From contig NZ_LT635539.1 in the NCBI RefSeq assembly GCF_900120195.1, positions 2,968,661-3,032,660 on the forward strand: a stretch of DNA of 64,000 nucleotides, in the 5' to 3' direction. Both the position numbers and the translations under genes were made by a program. The notes under the pieces are model-generated. The model had not been told where the DNA came from. It did not search any database and saw nothing but the letters and a program-made list of their open reading frames with translations. Of this stretch, positions 34,232 through 44,142 are shown one piece after another; position 1 is the first letter of the stretch, and the number at the start of each line of letters is the position of its first letter. The DNA comes from Blautia sp. Marseille-P3087. Its GTDB lineage: Bacteria; Bacillota; Clostridia; Lachnospirales; Lachnospiraceae.

Positions 34232-36301
34232 ATGATTAAGGTTGGAAAATGGATTGCGAAGCATAAAGTCGTGATTGTCATAGTCAGTCTGCTTCTGCTG
34301 ATACCATCATTCCTGGGAATGGCAGCAACGAGAGTCAACTACGATATCTTAAGCTATCTGCCGGATTCTCTGGAGACAGTAGAAGGTCAGGACATCATGG
34401 TGGATGAATTCGGAATGGGTGCATTCTCCATGGTAGTTGTCGAAAATATGGATCTGAAAGACGTAGCAGCATTAAAGGAAAAATTTCAGGATGTAGATCA
34501 TGTGAAAGATGTGCTGTGGTATGACAGTGTAGCTGATTTAAGCATCCCAGTAAGCATGATCCCGGATAAATTCAAAGACGCATTCTTCAATGGAGATGCA
34601 ACGATGATGATTGCATTGTTTGATAATACGACATCTTCCGATGCAGCAATGGAAGCAGTCACAGACATGCGTAAGATTGCAAATGAGCAGTGTTACATCA
34701 GTGGTATGTCAGGAGTCGTAACCGACATCAAGAACATTGCCCTGGAAGAGATGCCGATCTACGTTGTGATCGCTGCCTGCCTCTCCCTTCTGGTTCTGAT
34801 TCTTGCGATGGACTCACTGGTAATTCCGGTTTTGTTCCTGATCAGTGTAGGACTTGCGGTTGTATACAACCTCGGAAGTAATATTTTCTTCGGTCAGGTG
34901 TGCTACATCACAAAATCACTGACAGCAGTGCTTCAGCTTGGTGTAACAATGGACTATTCCATTTTCCTTCTGAACTCCTTTGAAGCTTATAAGAAGAAAT
35001 ACGATGAAAAAGAACGTGCGATGGCACATGCGATAGGAGATACTTTTAAATCCGTAGCAGGAAGTTCCGTTACAACAATTGCCGGTTTCCTTGCACTTTG
35101 TGTTATGACATTTGCACTTGGACGTGACATGGGTATCGTTATGGCGAAGGGTGTTGTCATTGGTGTTATCTGTTGTGTTACCGTTCTTCCGGCAATGATC
35201 CTTGTATTTGACGGAGCAATCGAAAAGACAAAACACAAAGCTTTGATTCCGAGCCTTGATAAAGCATCCGGTTTTATTACAAAACATTATAAAGTATGGC
35301 TGATTGTTTTTCTGGTACTTTTGTATCCTGCAATTTACGGAAACAACCATACACAGATTTATTACAATATCGATAAATCTCTTCCGTCTACACTGGCAAG
35401 TAATGTTGCCAATGACAAACTGAAAGAAGACTTCGATATGAGTACCGTACATATGGTACTTTTGAAAAACGGACTGGACAGCAAACAGAAGACACAGATG
35501 CTGGATCAGATTGATAAAGTAGACGGTGTAAAATGGTCATTGGGTATGAACTCCCTGATCGGACCGACTTTCCCGGAATCCATGATTCCGTCAAATATCA
35601 GGGAAATGCTTGAATCCGATAATTATGAAGTGCAGTTTGTATGCTCTGAATATTCATCAGCAACAGATGAATGTAACGCACAGCTTGACAAGATTCAGGA
35701 GATCGTCAAATCTTACAGTCCAGAATCTATGGTCATCGGTGAAGCACCATTGATGAAAGACCTTCAGGATACGACAGACGTAGACCTCCAGAGAGTAAAT
35801 ATTCTCTCCATGGCAGCAATCTTTGTGATCATCCTGTTTGTATTCAAATCAATCTCACTGCCTTTCATCCTTCTGGCAGTTATTGAGTTTGCGATTTTTG
35901 TAAACATGGCAATTCCGTATTATCAGGGAGTAACACTTCCATTCGTGGCAAGTATCGTTATTGGCGCAATCCAGCTGGGAGCAACTGTTGACTATGCGAT
36001 CCTGATGACAAGTAATTACCAGAAACAGAGGCACCTCGGGAAGACAAAGAAAGAATCGATTTCCATTGCACATAAATTCTCTATGAAGTCAATTATTGTC
36101 AGTGGATGCAGTTTCTTTGCCGCAACATTCGGTGTTGCCCTTTATTCACAGGTTGATATGATCGGTTCCATCTGTACCCTTCTTGCAAGAGGTGCGGTGA
36201 TCAGTACGATCGTAGTATTGCTGATTCTGCCGGCAATGTTTATGGTATTTGACCCGATCATTGTTCATACATCCAAAGGATTTTTACCGGATAAGAAATA
36301 A
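34232..36301 (+). CDS. MMPL/RND family transporter
   Basis: Membrane exporter of 689 residues, like MmpL/YdfJ and HpnN. It has two repeats, each a TM helix followed by an extracellular loop and a five-helix bundle. The proton-relay-like motif in the first half is VTMDYSIFLLNSFEAYK and in the second ATVDYAILMTSNYQK, each with the conserved Asp-Tyr. ATG 34232 follows AAGGAGG at 5 nt; the upstream ATG at 34202 lacks a site. It is controlled by the divergent TetR protein and followed by a heptad-repeat protein gene. Probably exports a lipid or hydrophobic drug. Confidence 0.92.
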   Translation: MIKVGKWIAKHKVVIVIVSLLLLIPSFLGMAATRVNYDILSYLPDSLETVEGQDIMVDEFGMGAFSMVVVENMDLKDVAALKEKFQDVDHVKDVLWYDSVADLSIPVSMIPDKFKDAFFNGDATMMIALFDNTTSSDAAMEAVTDMRKIANEQCYISGMSGVVTDIKNIALEEMPIYVVIAACLSLLVLILAMDSLVIPVLFLISVGLAVVYNLGSNIFFGQVCYITKSLTAVLQLGVTMDYSIFLLNSFEAYKKKYDEKERAMAHAIGDTFKSVAGSSVTTIAGFLALCVMTFALGRDMGIVMAKGVVIGVICCVTVLPAMILVFDGAIEKTKHKALIPSLDKASGFITKHYKVWLIVFLVLLYPAIYGNNHTQIYYNIDKSLPSTLASNVANDKLKEDFDMSTVHMVLLKNGLDSKQKTQMLDQIDKVDGVKWSLGMNSLIGPTFPESMIPSNIREMLESDNYEVQFVCSEYSSATDECNAQLDKIQEIVKSYSPESMVIGEAPLMKDLQDTTDVDLQRVNILSMAAIFVIILFVFKSISLPFILLAVIEFAIFVNMAIPYYQGVTLPFVASIVIGAIQLGATVDYAILMTSNYQKQRHLGKTKKESISIAHKFSMKSIIVSGCSFFAATFGVALYSQVDMIGSICTLLARGAVISTIVVLLILPAMFMVFDPIIVHTSKGFLPDKK

Positions 36302-36367
36302 CAAAACACGTACATGATGATTGAAACATATAAATGAAGCCAATGGCTGGAAAAGGAGTCGTAGAAC

Positions 36368-39196
36368 ATGAACAGAAACAGAAAAAAAGTAGTGGCAGCT
36401 TCTGTGGCAGTAGGAATGACAATGGTAATGGGTGTGAGCCCGGTACTTGCGGCAGATACAGATATTTCAAAAGAAGAGACCGTATATGTAAATGCGGCAG
36501 CAGACGGAACACCGGAAGATATTACAGTATCCGACTGGCTGAAAAACTCTGCATCAGCAGGAGATTTAAGTGATGAATCTGATCTGAAAGATATCAAGAA
36601 TGTCAAAGGTGATGAGACTTTTGAACAGGATGGTTCCAATCTGACATGGAATACAGAGGACAAAGATATCTATTATCAGGGAACTACGAATAAAGATCTT
36701 CCTGTATCTATGGAAATCAAGTATTATCTGGACGGTGTGCAGGTAAGTCCGAGTGATCTCGGCGGCAAGAGCGGTCACTTAAAGATTGAAGTAAACTACA
36801 CAAATAAAGTTAAGAACAAAACAAAAGTAGGAAAGAAAACAACCGATGTATATGCGCCGTTTGTTATGGCAACAGCCATGATTCTTCCTACCGACAATTT
36901 TACAAATGTCACGATCGACAATGGTAAAGTCCTCTCCGATGGACAGAGAAACATCGCAATCGGCGTCGGAATGCCGGGACTGGCAGACAGCCTTGATCTC
37001 AAGAGTATAGACGAAGATATTGATCTGGATATTCCGGAAGGTTTTACAATGGAAGCAGATGTTACAGATTTCAGCATGAGTTCTACTTTTACATTTGCTC
37101 TGACAGACCTTCTTAATTCTCTTGATCTGAATGATGTAGACGGACTGGATGACCTGAAAGATTCTATGGATGATCTGACTGATGCAGCAACTAAGCTGGT
37201 TGATGGAAGCAAAGAACTTTCAGACGGTGCATCTACTCTCGATGAGAAATATCAGGAATTTGATTCCGGTATCGGAACGCTGTCAAGTGGGGTCAGCACA
37301 CTTTCAAGTGGTGCGTCAACACTCAGCAGCGGAGTATCTTCTTATACAGCTGGAGCAGATACATTGACAAGTGGTGTCAGTCAGTATGTAGCAGGAGCGG
37401 ATACCCTGACAAGTGGTGTCAGTCAGTATGTAGCAGGAAGCAATACCCTGACTTCCGGTGTGAAAACTTATGTAGATGGAGCTGCTACTCTTCAGAAAGG
37501 AATTCAGACATTAAAGAATGGTCTTGCTAAAGAGTTTACACCGGGAATTAATGATCTGGTAAAAGGCACGGATGAATTAAATACAAGGGTTTCCGGACTG
37601 GTCGAAAAATTGGCTGGAAGTTTAGAGACTTTACCGCAGGATTTAAGTGATATCATTACATTTGCACAGAGTACACAGAGCTTTGCAAAAAGTACAGGCG
37701 ATTTGGCAAATGGATTACTTAATTCTTATATGCCGGGAGTAAAAAGGGCGAAAGATAATACAGATGCCCTGAAAAAGCTGGTTGACAGTATGGTTCCAGG
37801 TGGCAGCAGTTCTCCGGCAGCAGGTACACAGCAGATTGAAGATGGTCTTGCAACCGCACAGGCAGCAGCAAACTCTGTATCAGCTGTAGCAGGAACTTCT
37901 GCAGCAGATCAGTTAAATGCAGCAGCAAATGCAGTCAGTGCGGCAGCAGGAACCGGCGATGCTCTTCAGGGAGATGCAGGTACGATCTCAGCAGGTCTGG
38001 ACAGTGCAAGCTCCGCAATTGATATCTTAAGCAGTATTGATACTTCTTCCATGGATGAAGCAACAGCAGCTGCTGTAAACAGTGCAGTACAGAGTGCAAT
38101 CGGTGCAATTTCTGGTGGTGTGGCTACCGCACAGGGCGGTGTGGCAAGTCTGGAAGCACATGCTGGTCAGGTTTCCGGACTGAATGAGCAGGCAGCAGCC
38201 GTACAGGAGGCAGCAGGAGCAGTCAGCTCACAGAGTGAACAGGCTGCCGCAGTTGGTGATGCCGCAGCACAGCTTCAGAGCGGTTTGTCTCAGATTGAAA
38301 GCGGTCTTGCAACACTGAATGCGGATGATACACAGAAACAGGATGATGCACAGACAGCAGCAGGTCTTACTGCAATTAAGCAGTATGTAGATGGAATTGA
38401 TGCAGGTCTTACCACGTTAGTTGAAGGTAAAGATGCACAGAAACTGGCAGCAGGAGCACAGACACTGCAGGCTATGGGAACAGTCGGAAGTAAGGAACAG
38501 CCATCTCTGGAGGCTGCGGCCGGTGCAGTAGCGACGAAGGTTGGAGCACTTGCAAAAGAGCTTCCGGACATTCTGGGAGAAAACAATAAGAATGTTACAG
38601 ATCTCCAGACAGGTGTAAAAAAACTGGCAGACGGAGCAAAAGCTTTACAGACTGGTTATAAATCCACTCTCCTGAAAGGTATCGACCAGCTTCTTTCCGG
38701 TGCAAAACAGCTTACAAGGAACAACAGGACAATCAAGAGCGGTGCAACACAGCTTGAGACAAGTGGCAAGACACTGACAGGCGGAGCATCTCAGCTTTCA
38801 GCAAATAGCGGTACGCTGACAAGCGGAGCATCCCAGCTTTCAGCAAACAGCGGTACACTGACAAGTGGTGCGGCACAGCTTGCATCCGGTGCACAGCAGC
38901 TTGTAAGCGGAACTGCTACACTAAGCAGCGGAAGCACACAGGTTAAGGATGGTATCAAGAGTCTTTCTGATGGCGCAAAAGAGTTGGCAGACGGAACCAA
39001 GAAATTTGACGACGAAGGTATTAAGAAACTGTCTGATCTTGTAGAAGATGATCTTCAGGATCTTATGGACCGCTTCGATGCGATCCGTTCCGATGACAAT
39101 GCTTACACTTCCTTCAGTGGAAAATCCACCGGCATGGATGGAAATGTCAAATTTGTGATCGAGACAGCAGCCATCGATAACGACAGCGACAAATAA
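36368..39196 (+). CDS. Exported YhgE/Pip-like heptad-repeat protein
   Basis: A 942-residue protein with a signal peptide (residues 1-29, ending PVLA). An N-terminal beta-rich region (about 35-240) is followed by heptad-like repeats of type xxxLxxG (SGVSTLSSGASTLSSG near 310; TSGVSQYVAGADTL near 335). An Ala/Gln-rich helical middle (about 475-760) comes next, and a second repeat block (about 780-890). It resembles the repeat part of YhgE/Pip phage-infection proteins but lacks their C-terminal membrane helices. It lies 66 nt after the MMPL gene and is likely its periplasm-like partner, bridging to the wall. AAAAGGAG precedes the ATG. Confidence 0.75.
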   Translation: MNRNRKKVVAASVAVGMTMVMGVSPVLAADTDISKEETVYVNAAADGTPEDITVSDWLKNSASAGDLSDESDLKDIKNVKGDETFEQDGSNLTWNTEDKDIYYQGTTNKDLPVSMEIKYYLDGVQVSPSDLGGKSGHLKIEVNYTNKVKNKTKVGKKTTDVYAPFVMATAMILPTDNFTNVTIDNGKVLSDGQRNIAIGVGMPGLADSLDLKSIDEDIDLDIPEGFTMEADVTDFSMSSTFTFALTDLLNSLDLNDVDGLDDLKDSMDDLTDAATKLVDGSKELSDGASTLDEKYQEFDSGIGTLSSGVSTLSSGASTLSSGVSSYTAGADTLTSGVSQYVAGADTLTSGVSQYVAGSNTLTSGVKTYVDGAATLQKGIQTLKNGLAKEFTPGINDLVKGTDELNTRVSGLVEKLAGSLETLPQDLSDIITFAQSTQSFAKSTGDLANGLLNSYMPGVKRAKDNTDALKKLVDSMVPGGSSSPAAGTQQIEDGLATAQAAANSVSAVAGTSAADQLNAAANAVSAAAGTGDALQGDAGTISAGLDSASSAIDILSSIDTSSMDEATAAAVNSAVQSAIGAISGGVATAQGGVASLEAHAGQVSGLNEQAAAVQEAAGAVSSQSEQAAAVGDAAAQLQSGLSQIESGLATLNADDTQKQDDAQTAAGLTAIKQYVDGIDAGLTTLVEGKDAQKLAAGAQTLQAMGTVGSKEQPSLEAAAGAVATKVGALAKELPDILGENNKNVTDLQTGVKKLADGAKALQTGYKSTLLKGIDQLLSGAKQLTRNNRTIKSGATQLETSGKTLTGGASQLSANSGTLTSGASQLSANSGTLTSGAAQLASGAQQLVSGTATLSSGSTQVKDGIKSLSDGAKELADGTKKFDDEGIKKLSDLVEDDLQDLMDRFDAIRSDDNAYTSFSGKSTGMDGNVKFVIETAAIDNDSDK
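37365..37438 (+). repeat. 42-bp in-frame tandem repeat in the heptad-repeat gene
   Basis: A 32-bp sequence (TGACAAGTGGTGTCAGTCAG...) at 37365-37396 is repeated exactly at 37407-37438, period 42 bp, or 14 codons (two heptads). A related 42-bp period occurs near 38787-38870. Confidence 0.8.
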
Positions 39197-39214
39197 TCAA
39201 AAATGATGTGACAG

Positions 39215-39252
39215 ACAGGGAAACGGATTGTGTGCCGTTTCCCTGTTTTTTC
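39215..39252 (+). terminator. Terminator of the MMPL/heptad-repeat operon
   Basis: ACAGGGAAACGG pairs with CCGTTTCCCTGT (12 bp) and is followed by six Ts. Confidence 0.93.
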
Positions 39253-39281
39253 TTGCGGTTAGAAAAGGAGTCTGCTATACT
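39253..39281 (+). promoter_or_regulatory. Candidate promoter of ftsW
   Basis: TTGCGG (39253-39258), 17-bp spacer, TATACT (39276-39281). The predicted start falls at about 39288, next to the ATG at 39289. Confidence 0.5.
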
Positions 39282-39288
39282 GTACATT

Positions 39289-40467
39289 ATGAGCAGAGAA
39301 AAAAAAGCAATTAAAAAACCAAAAACAAAAAAGAAAACAGATTACTATGATTACAGTCTTCTCGCTGTTATCATTCTTTTGACATGTTTTGGTCTGGTCA
39401 TGCTTTACAGTACCAGTTCCTACATGGCAGAGCTGAATTACGGTGATGACATGTATTACTTCAAAAAACAGGCGGCAATCAGTTTTGGATGTATTATCAT
39501 AGCACTTGGAATTTCGCAGATCGACTATCATATTCTGACAAAATTTACCGGGGTGCTGTACGGAATGGCAGCTATTTTGATGATGTTGGTTAAGACACCT
39601 CTCGGAAGAACGGCGAATGGTGCAAGGCGTTGGCTGAATCTCGGCCCTCTGTCCTTTCAGCCATCCGAGGTTGCAAAGATTGCAGTTATTGTGTGCCTGT
39701 CCTATATGATCGTCAATATGGGCAGGAATATTAAAACACTCAAGGCATTTATGATCCTCGCAGGAAGCGGAAGTGCACTTGCATTTCTGGCATATGCATG
39801 TACCGATAACTTAAGTACCGCGATCATCATTTTCTGCATCACGATGGGACTGATCTTCATTGCGCATCCGAAGGTGAAACCTTTTCTGATCGCGGCAGGA
39901 GTAGGTATTGTGCTGATCATTATTTTTGTTATGATCTTAAGCTCTTCTCTCGAGACGAGTTCCAGTTTTCGTCTGCGCCGTATTCTGGTATGGTTACATC
40001 CGGAGGATTTTGCATCGGGTGATGGTTATCAGACGATTCAGGCACTGTATGCGATCGGTTCCGGCGGATTTCTCGGTCGTGGTCTCGGAAACAGTATCCA
40101 GAAGCTCGGAAGCGTACCGGAAGCACAGAACGATATGATCTTTTCAATTGTATGTGAAGAACTTGGCATCCTTGGTGGAATTATTCTTTTACTGTTGTTT
40201 GCATACCTTCTGTATCGATTGTTTTTTATCGCACAGAATGCACCGGATCTGTTTGGATCGCTGATGGTCAGCGGTATTTTTATACATATTGCACTGCAGG
40301 TTATTTTTAACATTGCGGTTGTATTGAATCTGATGCCGAATACAGGTGTTACACTGCCGTTCGTCAGTTACGGAGGTACTTCAATCGTGTTCCTGATGTC
40401 GGAGATGGGACTTGCCTTAAGCGTGGCAAGACAGATTAAGTTTAAAGAGCCTGAAAGGCTTCTCTAA
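39289..40467 (+). CDS. ftsW: FtsW/RodA/SpoVE family peptidoglycan glycosyltransferase
   Basis: SEDS-family membrane enzyme that polymerises lipid II during division, elongation or spore cortex synthesis; 392 residues, about ten helices. Family motifs are ARRWLNLGPLSFQPSEVAKI near residue 107, GDGYQTIQALYAIGSGG near 243 and LPFVSYGGTSIVF near the end. The catalytic Asp region is HPEDFASGDG. ATG 39289 fits the basic N-terminus; the nearest SD-like AAAAGGAG is about 18 nt away. Whether this is FtsW, RodA or SpoVE cannot be settled from the sequence alone. Confidence 0.85.
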   Translation: MSREKKAIKKPKTKKKTDYYDYSLLAVIILLTCFGLVMLYSTSSYMAELNYGDDMYYFKKQAAISFGCIIIALGISQIDYHILTKFTGVLYGMAAILMMLVKTPLGRTANGARRWLNLGPLSFQPSEVAKIAVIVCLSYMIVNMGRNIKTLKAFMILAGSGSALAFLAYACTDNLSTAIIIFCITMGLIFIAHPKVKPFLIAAGVGIVLIIIFVMILSSSLETSSSFRLRRILVWLHPEDFASGDGYQTIQALYAIGSGGFLGRGLGNSIQKLGSVPEAQNDMIFSIVCEELGILGGIILLLLFAYLLYRLFFIAQNAPDLFGSLMVSGIFIHIALQVIFNIAVVLNLMPNTGVTLPFVSYGGTSIVFLMSEMGLALSVARQIKFKEPERLL

Positions 40468-40482
40468 AATCTGGAAAATCTA

Positions 40483-40511
40483 TTGACAAATACTTTTCCA
40501 GAATATATACT
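40483..40511 (+). promoter_or_regulatory. Promoter of acpP
   Basis: TTGACA (40483-40488) and TATACT (40506-40511), 17-bp spacer, close to consensus. The gene follows 46 bp later. Confidence 0.8.
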
Positions 40512-40557
40512 TTGCACATCAAAGCAGAGATAAGTTACTTGATAAAGGAGAAAAGCA

Positions 40558-40791
40558 ATGTTAGAAGAAATGAGAAAAATGATTGCGCAGCAGTTAAACT
40601 GCGAAGAAAGTGAGATTACCGCAGACACTTCTTTTAAAGATGATCTTGGAGCAGATTCTCTCGACCTTTTTGAACTGGTAATGGCTCTTGAGGATGAGTA
40701 CAATATAGAGATACCTGCCGAAGAACTTACAGAGCTGGCAACTGTGGGAGATGTGATCGAATATCTCAGAAGCAGAGGTATTGAAGCATAA
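40558..40791 (+). CDS. acpP: Acyl carrier protein
   Basis: Acidic 77-residue carrier of growing acyl chains. The phosphopantetheine attachment serine lies in DDLGADSLDLFELVMALE, at about residue 37. AAAGGAG precedes the ATG. It has its own promoter and terminator and is not next to fab genes here. The 4'-phosphopantetheinyl transferase encoded about 3.3 kb downstream could activate it, although housekeeping AcpS is the usual enzyme. Confidence 0.97.
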   Translation: MLEEMRKMIAQQLNCEESEITADTSFKDDLGADSLDLFELVMALEDEYNIEIPAEELTELATVGDVIEYLRSRGIEA

Positions 40792-40804
40792 GTTTTAAAG
40801 TATT

Positions 40805-40833
40805 CCCTGAGGCAGCAGTGTCTCAGGGGTTTT
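40805..40833 (+). terminator. Terminator after acpP
   Basis: CCCTGAG pairs with CTCAGGG around a 10-nt loop, then GTTTT; weak T run. Confidence 0.6.
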
Positions 40834-40858
40834 ACATTTTGAAAGGAAGGAAAGAACG

Positions 40859-42307
40859 ATGACAAAAATCAGAACCAGATTTGCACCGAGCCCGACAGGA
40901 AGAATGCACGTCGGCAATCTTCGTACAGCACTCTATGCATATCTTATTGCAAAACACGAGGACGGAGATTTTATCCTCCGTATTGAGGATACCGACCAGG
41001 AGCGTTATATGGAAGGTGCAGTCGATATTATCTACCGTACCATGAAAAGCACCGGACTTATTCATGATGAAGGACCGGACAAGGACGGTGGTGTCGGACC
41101 ATATGTACAGAGTGAGAGACAGGCATCCGGCCTTTATCTGAAATATGCAAAACAGCTTATCGAGCAGGGGGATGCTTATTATTGCTTCTGCGGACCGGAA
41201 GAACTGGAATCCATGAAACGTGTCGTTGCTGGCAAAGAGATTTCTATCTATGACAAGAGATGTCTGCACCTGTCCAAAGAAGAAGTGCAGAAGCGTCTTG
41301 ATGCAGGCGAACCGCATGTTATCCGTTTCAACATGCCGACAGAAGGAACCACCACTTTCCATGATGTTATCTATGGTGATATCACTGTAAATAACGAGGA
41401 GATGGAGGATCTGATCCTGATCAAATCCGACGGATACCCGACTTACAATTTTGCAAACGTTGTAGACGACCACCTTATGGGAATCACACATGTAGTCAGA
41501 GGAAATGAGTATCTTTCTTCCGCACCGAAATACAACCGTATTTACGAAGCATTCGGATGGGATATTCCGGTCTATGTACACTGTCCGCTGATCACAAACG
41601 AAGAGCATCAGAAGCTGTCCAAACGTTCCGGACATTCTTCCTATGAGGATCTTCTGGAGCAGGGATTTGTGACAGAAGCAATCGTAAACTTTGTTGCACT
41701 TCTCGGATGGAGCCCGCAGGACAACTGTGAGATCTTCTCCCTCCCGGAACTGGTCAAAGCTTTTGATTATCATCACATCAGCAAATCACCGGCTGTATTT
41801 GATATCACCAAGCTTCGCTGGATGAATGGCGAATACATCAAGAAAATGGATCCGGAAGAATTCTATGAGAGAGCACTTCCATACATGAAAGAAGTCCTCA
41901 AGAAAGATTACAACTTCCGCAAGATCGCAGGTATGGTTCAGACAAGAATCGAGACATTCCCGGATATCCCGGCGTTGATCGATTTCTTTGAGGAAGTACC
42001 GGAATACGATTCTGCAATGTACTGCCACAAGAAAATGAAAACAAACGAAGAAACTTCTCTTGCTGTCCTGAAAGAAGTACTTCCGGTTCTGGAAGCACAG
42101 GAAGATTATACCAATGATCCGCTGTTTGCATCCTTAAGCGCATTTGTAAAAGAAAAAGGCTACAAGAACGGCTATGTAATGTGGCCTCTGCGTACAGCAG
42201 TATCCGGCAAACAGATGACACCGGCAGGAGCTACAGAGATCATGGAGATCATCGGTAAAGAAGAAACACTGAAACGTGTAAAGGCAGCTATCGAAAAGCT
42301 CAGCTGA
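40859..42307 (+). CDS. gltX: Glutamate--tRNA ligase
   Basis: Class I aminoacyl-tRNA synthetase charging tRNA-Glu (and, in many Firmicutes, tRNA-Gln). The 482-residue length is normal. The HIGH-type motif is [18 protein letters not shown] at residues 8-25 and the KMSKS-type motif is KLSKRSGH near 252. FCGPEELE lies in the insertion domain, and the C-terminal half is the helical anticodon-binding domain. AAGGAAAGAACG precedes the ATG. Confidence 0.96.
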   Translation: MTKIRTRFAPSPTGRMHVGNLRTALYAYLIAKHEDGDFILRIEDTDQERYMEGAVDIIYRTMKSTGLIHDEGPDKDGGVGPYVQSERQASGLYLKYAKQLIEQGDAYYCFCGPEELESMKRVVAGKEISIYDKRCLHLSKEEVQKRLDAGEPHVIRFNMPTEGTTTFHDVIYGDITVNNEEMEDLILIKSDGYPTYNFANVVDDHLMGITHVVRGNEYLSSAPKYNRIYEAFGWDIPVYVHCPLITNEEHQKLSKRSGHSSYEDLLEQGFVTEAIVNFVALLGWSPQDNCEIFSLPELVKAFDYHHISKSPAVFDITKLRWMNGEYIKKMDPEEFYERALPYMKEVLKKDYNFRKIAGMVQTRIETFPDIPALIDFFEEVPEYDSAMYCHKKMKTNEETSLAVLKEVLPVLEAQEDYTNDPLFASLSAFVKEKGYKNGYVMWPLRTAVSGKQMTPAGATEIMEIIGKEETLKRVKAAIEKLS

Positions 42308-42312
42308 TAAAT

Positions 42313-44142
42313 ATGAAACGAAATCCATCTCAATCAAGGGCAATCGCCCACCTGTCAGGACCGATGATGGTTCTGGCAGGCCCCGGTTCGGGGAAAACTT
42401 CCGTAATCGTAGAGAGAACTGCATATATGACAGGTGAGGGTCAGATTCCGCCGGAAAATATTCTGGTAGTGACTTTTTCCAGAGCCGCAGCAAAAGAAAT
42501 GAAAGAACGCTTTCTTAAATTTACCGGACAGTCTGCAACAAGGGTGACGTTTGGTACATTTCATGGAGTGTTTTATGGAATCCTCAGGCAGGCATACGGA
42601 TTTACTGCAGCCAATATTTTGTCCGAAGAAGAAAAGTCCGGCATTTTAAAAGAGCTGATTCTGAATTACGGTGGAGATCTGGCAGAAGAAGGGGACTTCC
42701 CGGAAGAAATCGCAAAAGAGATCAGTGTGGTCAAGGGAAATCGGATTTCTCTGGAATATTATTATTCTTCCTGCTGCCCGGACGAAGTATTCCGACAGAT
42801 TTACAGTGGCTACTGTCAGACATGTCAGGCACGGCGCAAGCTGGACTTTGATGATATGCTTCTCTACTGCTATGAGCTTTTTGTTCAGAGGAAGGACATT
42901 CTGGCGGCATGGCAGAATAAATTTCAGTATATTCTGGTCGATGAGTTTCAGGATATCAATCATCTTCAGTATGATATTGTACGGATGCTGGCGAAACCGC
43001 AGGACAATCTTTTTATTGTCGGGGACGATGATCAGTCCATCTATCATTTCCGTGGGGCGAGGCCGGAGATCATGCTTAATTTTACGAAAGATTATCCGAA
43101 GGCGGAGACGGTTACGCTCGATGTAAATTACCGTTGCAGCGGCAGGATCCTTGCTTCGGCACTTCGGCTGATCGGATCAAATAAAAAGAGATTTCAGAAG
43201 AATCTTTCAACACCGAATCAGGAAGGAAATGAAGTGACCATAAGTGAATACCAGAATCCGCGGGAAGAATATCTGTCTGTGGTCGCGCGGCTTCGTGAGA
43301 GGATGGAAAAAGGAGATGATCTGAAAGATACGGCACTTCTTCTCCGTACCAATCAGGAGGCGGAAGGGCTGGTCGGAGCGCTGATGGAACGGCAGGTGCC
43401 ATTCTATATGAAAGAAAAACTGCCGAATCTTTTTCATCACTGGATATGTCGGAATCTGCTTGCTTATATGCGTTTTGCAAACGGGGACAGAAGCAGGAAA
43501 AATTTTCTGGAATTTATGAACCGTCCGAACCGGTATATAGCGAGAGATGCCCTGTCGCTTTCACCGGAAATATCTTTTGATCAGCTAAAAGAATATTACA
43601 AGGATAAAGACTGGATGTGTGACCGTCTTACTACACTGGAGACGCACCTGCGGATTCTGAAAGGACTGGCACCATATGCGGCGATAAATTTTATCAGAAA
43701 AGGTATGGGATATGAAGAATACTTGCGTGAATATGCAGAGTATCGTAAAATAAAACCAGAAGAGTTGAGTGAAATTCTGGATCGGCTGACCGAGAGTACG
43801 AAGGGTATGGACAGCCTGAAAGAATGGGAAGATTACATAGAGGATTATACGCAGAAGCTGGAAGAACAGGCACGCAAACAGGAAAAAGAAAGGGAGGGCG
43901 TTCTGATTTCCACTCTTCACGGAGTTAAGGGACTGGAATACGACAGGGTGTACATCCTCAATGTAAATGAAGGGAGCATGCCATACAAAAAAGCTGTTCT
44001 TGAAGCGGCAATCGAGGAAGAACGGAGACTTTTTTATGTTGGCATGACACGCGCCAGAAAAGAGCTGACTCTGTGTTACGTAAGACAGCAGTATGAGAAG
44101 AAACGGGAACCGTCCCGGTTCCTAAAGGAGGCTGGAGTATGA
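42313..44142 (+). CDS. UvrD/PcrA-like ATP-dependent helicase
   Basis: Superfamily 1A 3'-5' DNA helicase of 609 residues. Motifs in order: Q motif NPSQSRAI (residues 4-11), Walker A LAGPGSGKTSV (21-31), TFSRAAAKEM (Ia), VDEFQDIN (II, about residue 212), GDDDQSIYHFRGA (III), and near the C-terminus STLHGVKGLEYDRVY and RRLFYVGMTRARKEL (V/VI). It is shorter than PcrA (about 720), lacking the C-terminal tail. Starts 5 nt after gltX and overlaps the next gene by 4 nt, indicating an operon. Likely repair role. Confidence 0.92.
   Translation: MKRNPSQSRAIAHLSGPMMVLAGPGSGKTSVIVERTAYMTGEGQIPPENILVVTFSRAAAKEMKERFLKFTGQSATRVTFGTFHGVFYGILRQAYGFTAANILSEEEKSGILKELILNYGGDLAEEGDFPEEIAKEISVVKGNRISLEYYYSSCCPDEVFRQIYSGYCQTCQARRKLDFDDMLLYCYELFVQRKDILAAWQNKFQYILVDEFQDINHLQYDIVRMLAKPQDNLFIVGDDDQSIYHFRGARPEIMLNFTKDYPKAETVTLDVNYRCSGRILASALRLIGSNKKRFQKNLSTPNQEGNEVTISEYQNPREEYLSVVARLRERMEKGDDLKDTALLLRTNQEAEGLVGALMERQVPFYMKEKLPNLFHHWICRNLLAYMRFANGDRSRKNFLEFMNRPNRYIARDALSLSPEISFDQLKEYYKDKDWMCDRLTTLETHLRILKGLAPYAAINFIRKGMGYEEYLREYAEYRKIKPEELSEILDRLTESTKGMDSLKEWEDYIEDYTQKLEEQARKQEKEREGVLISTLHGVKGLEYDRVYILNVNEGSMPYKKAVLEAAIEEERRLFYVGMTRARKELTLCYVRQQYEKKREPSRFLKEAGV

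Noticed and set aside
37300-38900. Repeated units considered as a CRISPR array.
   Set aside because: The 42-bp units are in frame within a coding region and have no unique spacers of constant size.
40832-41776. Minus-strand 314-codon frame opposite gltX.
   Set aside because: GltX motifs are intact on the plus strand; the antisense frame lacks a ribosome binding site and recognisable domains.
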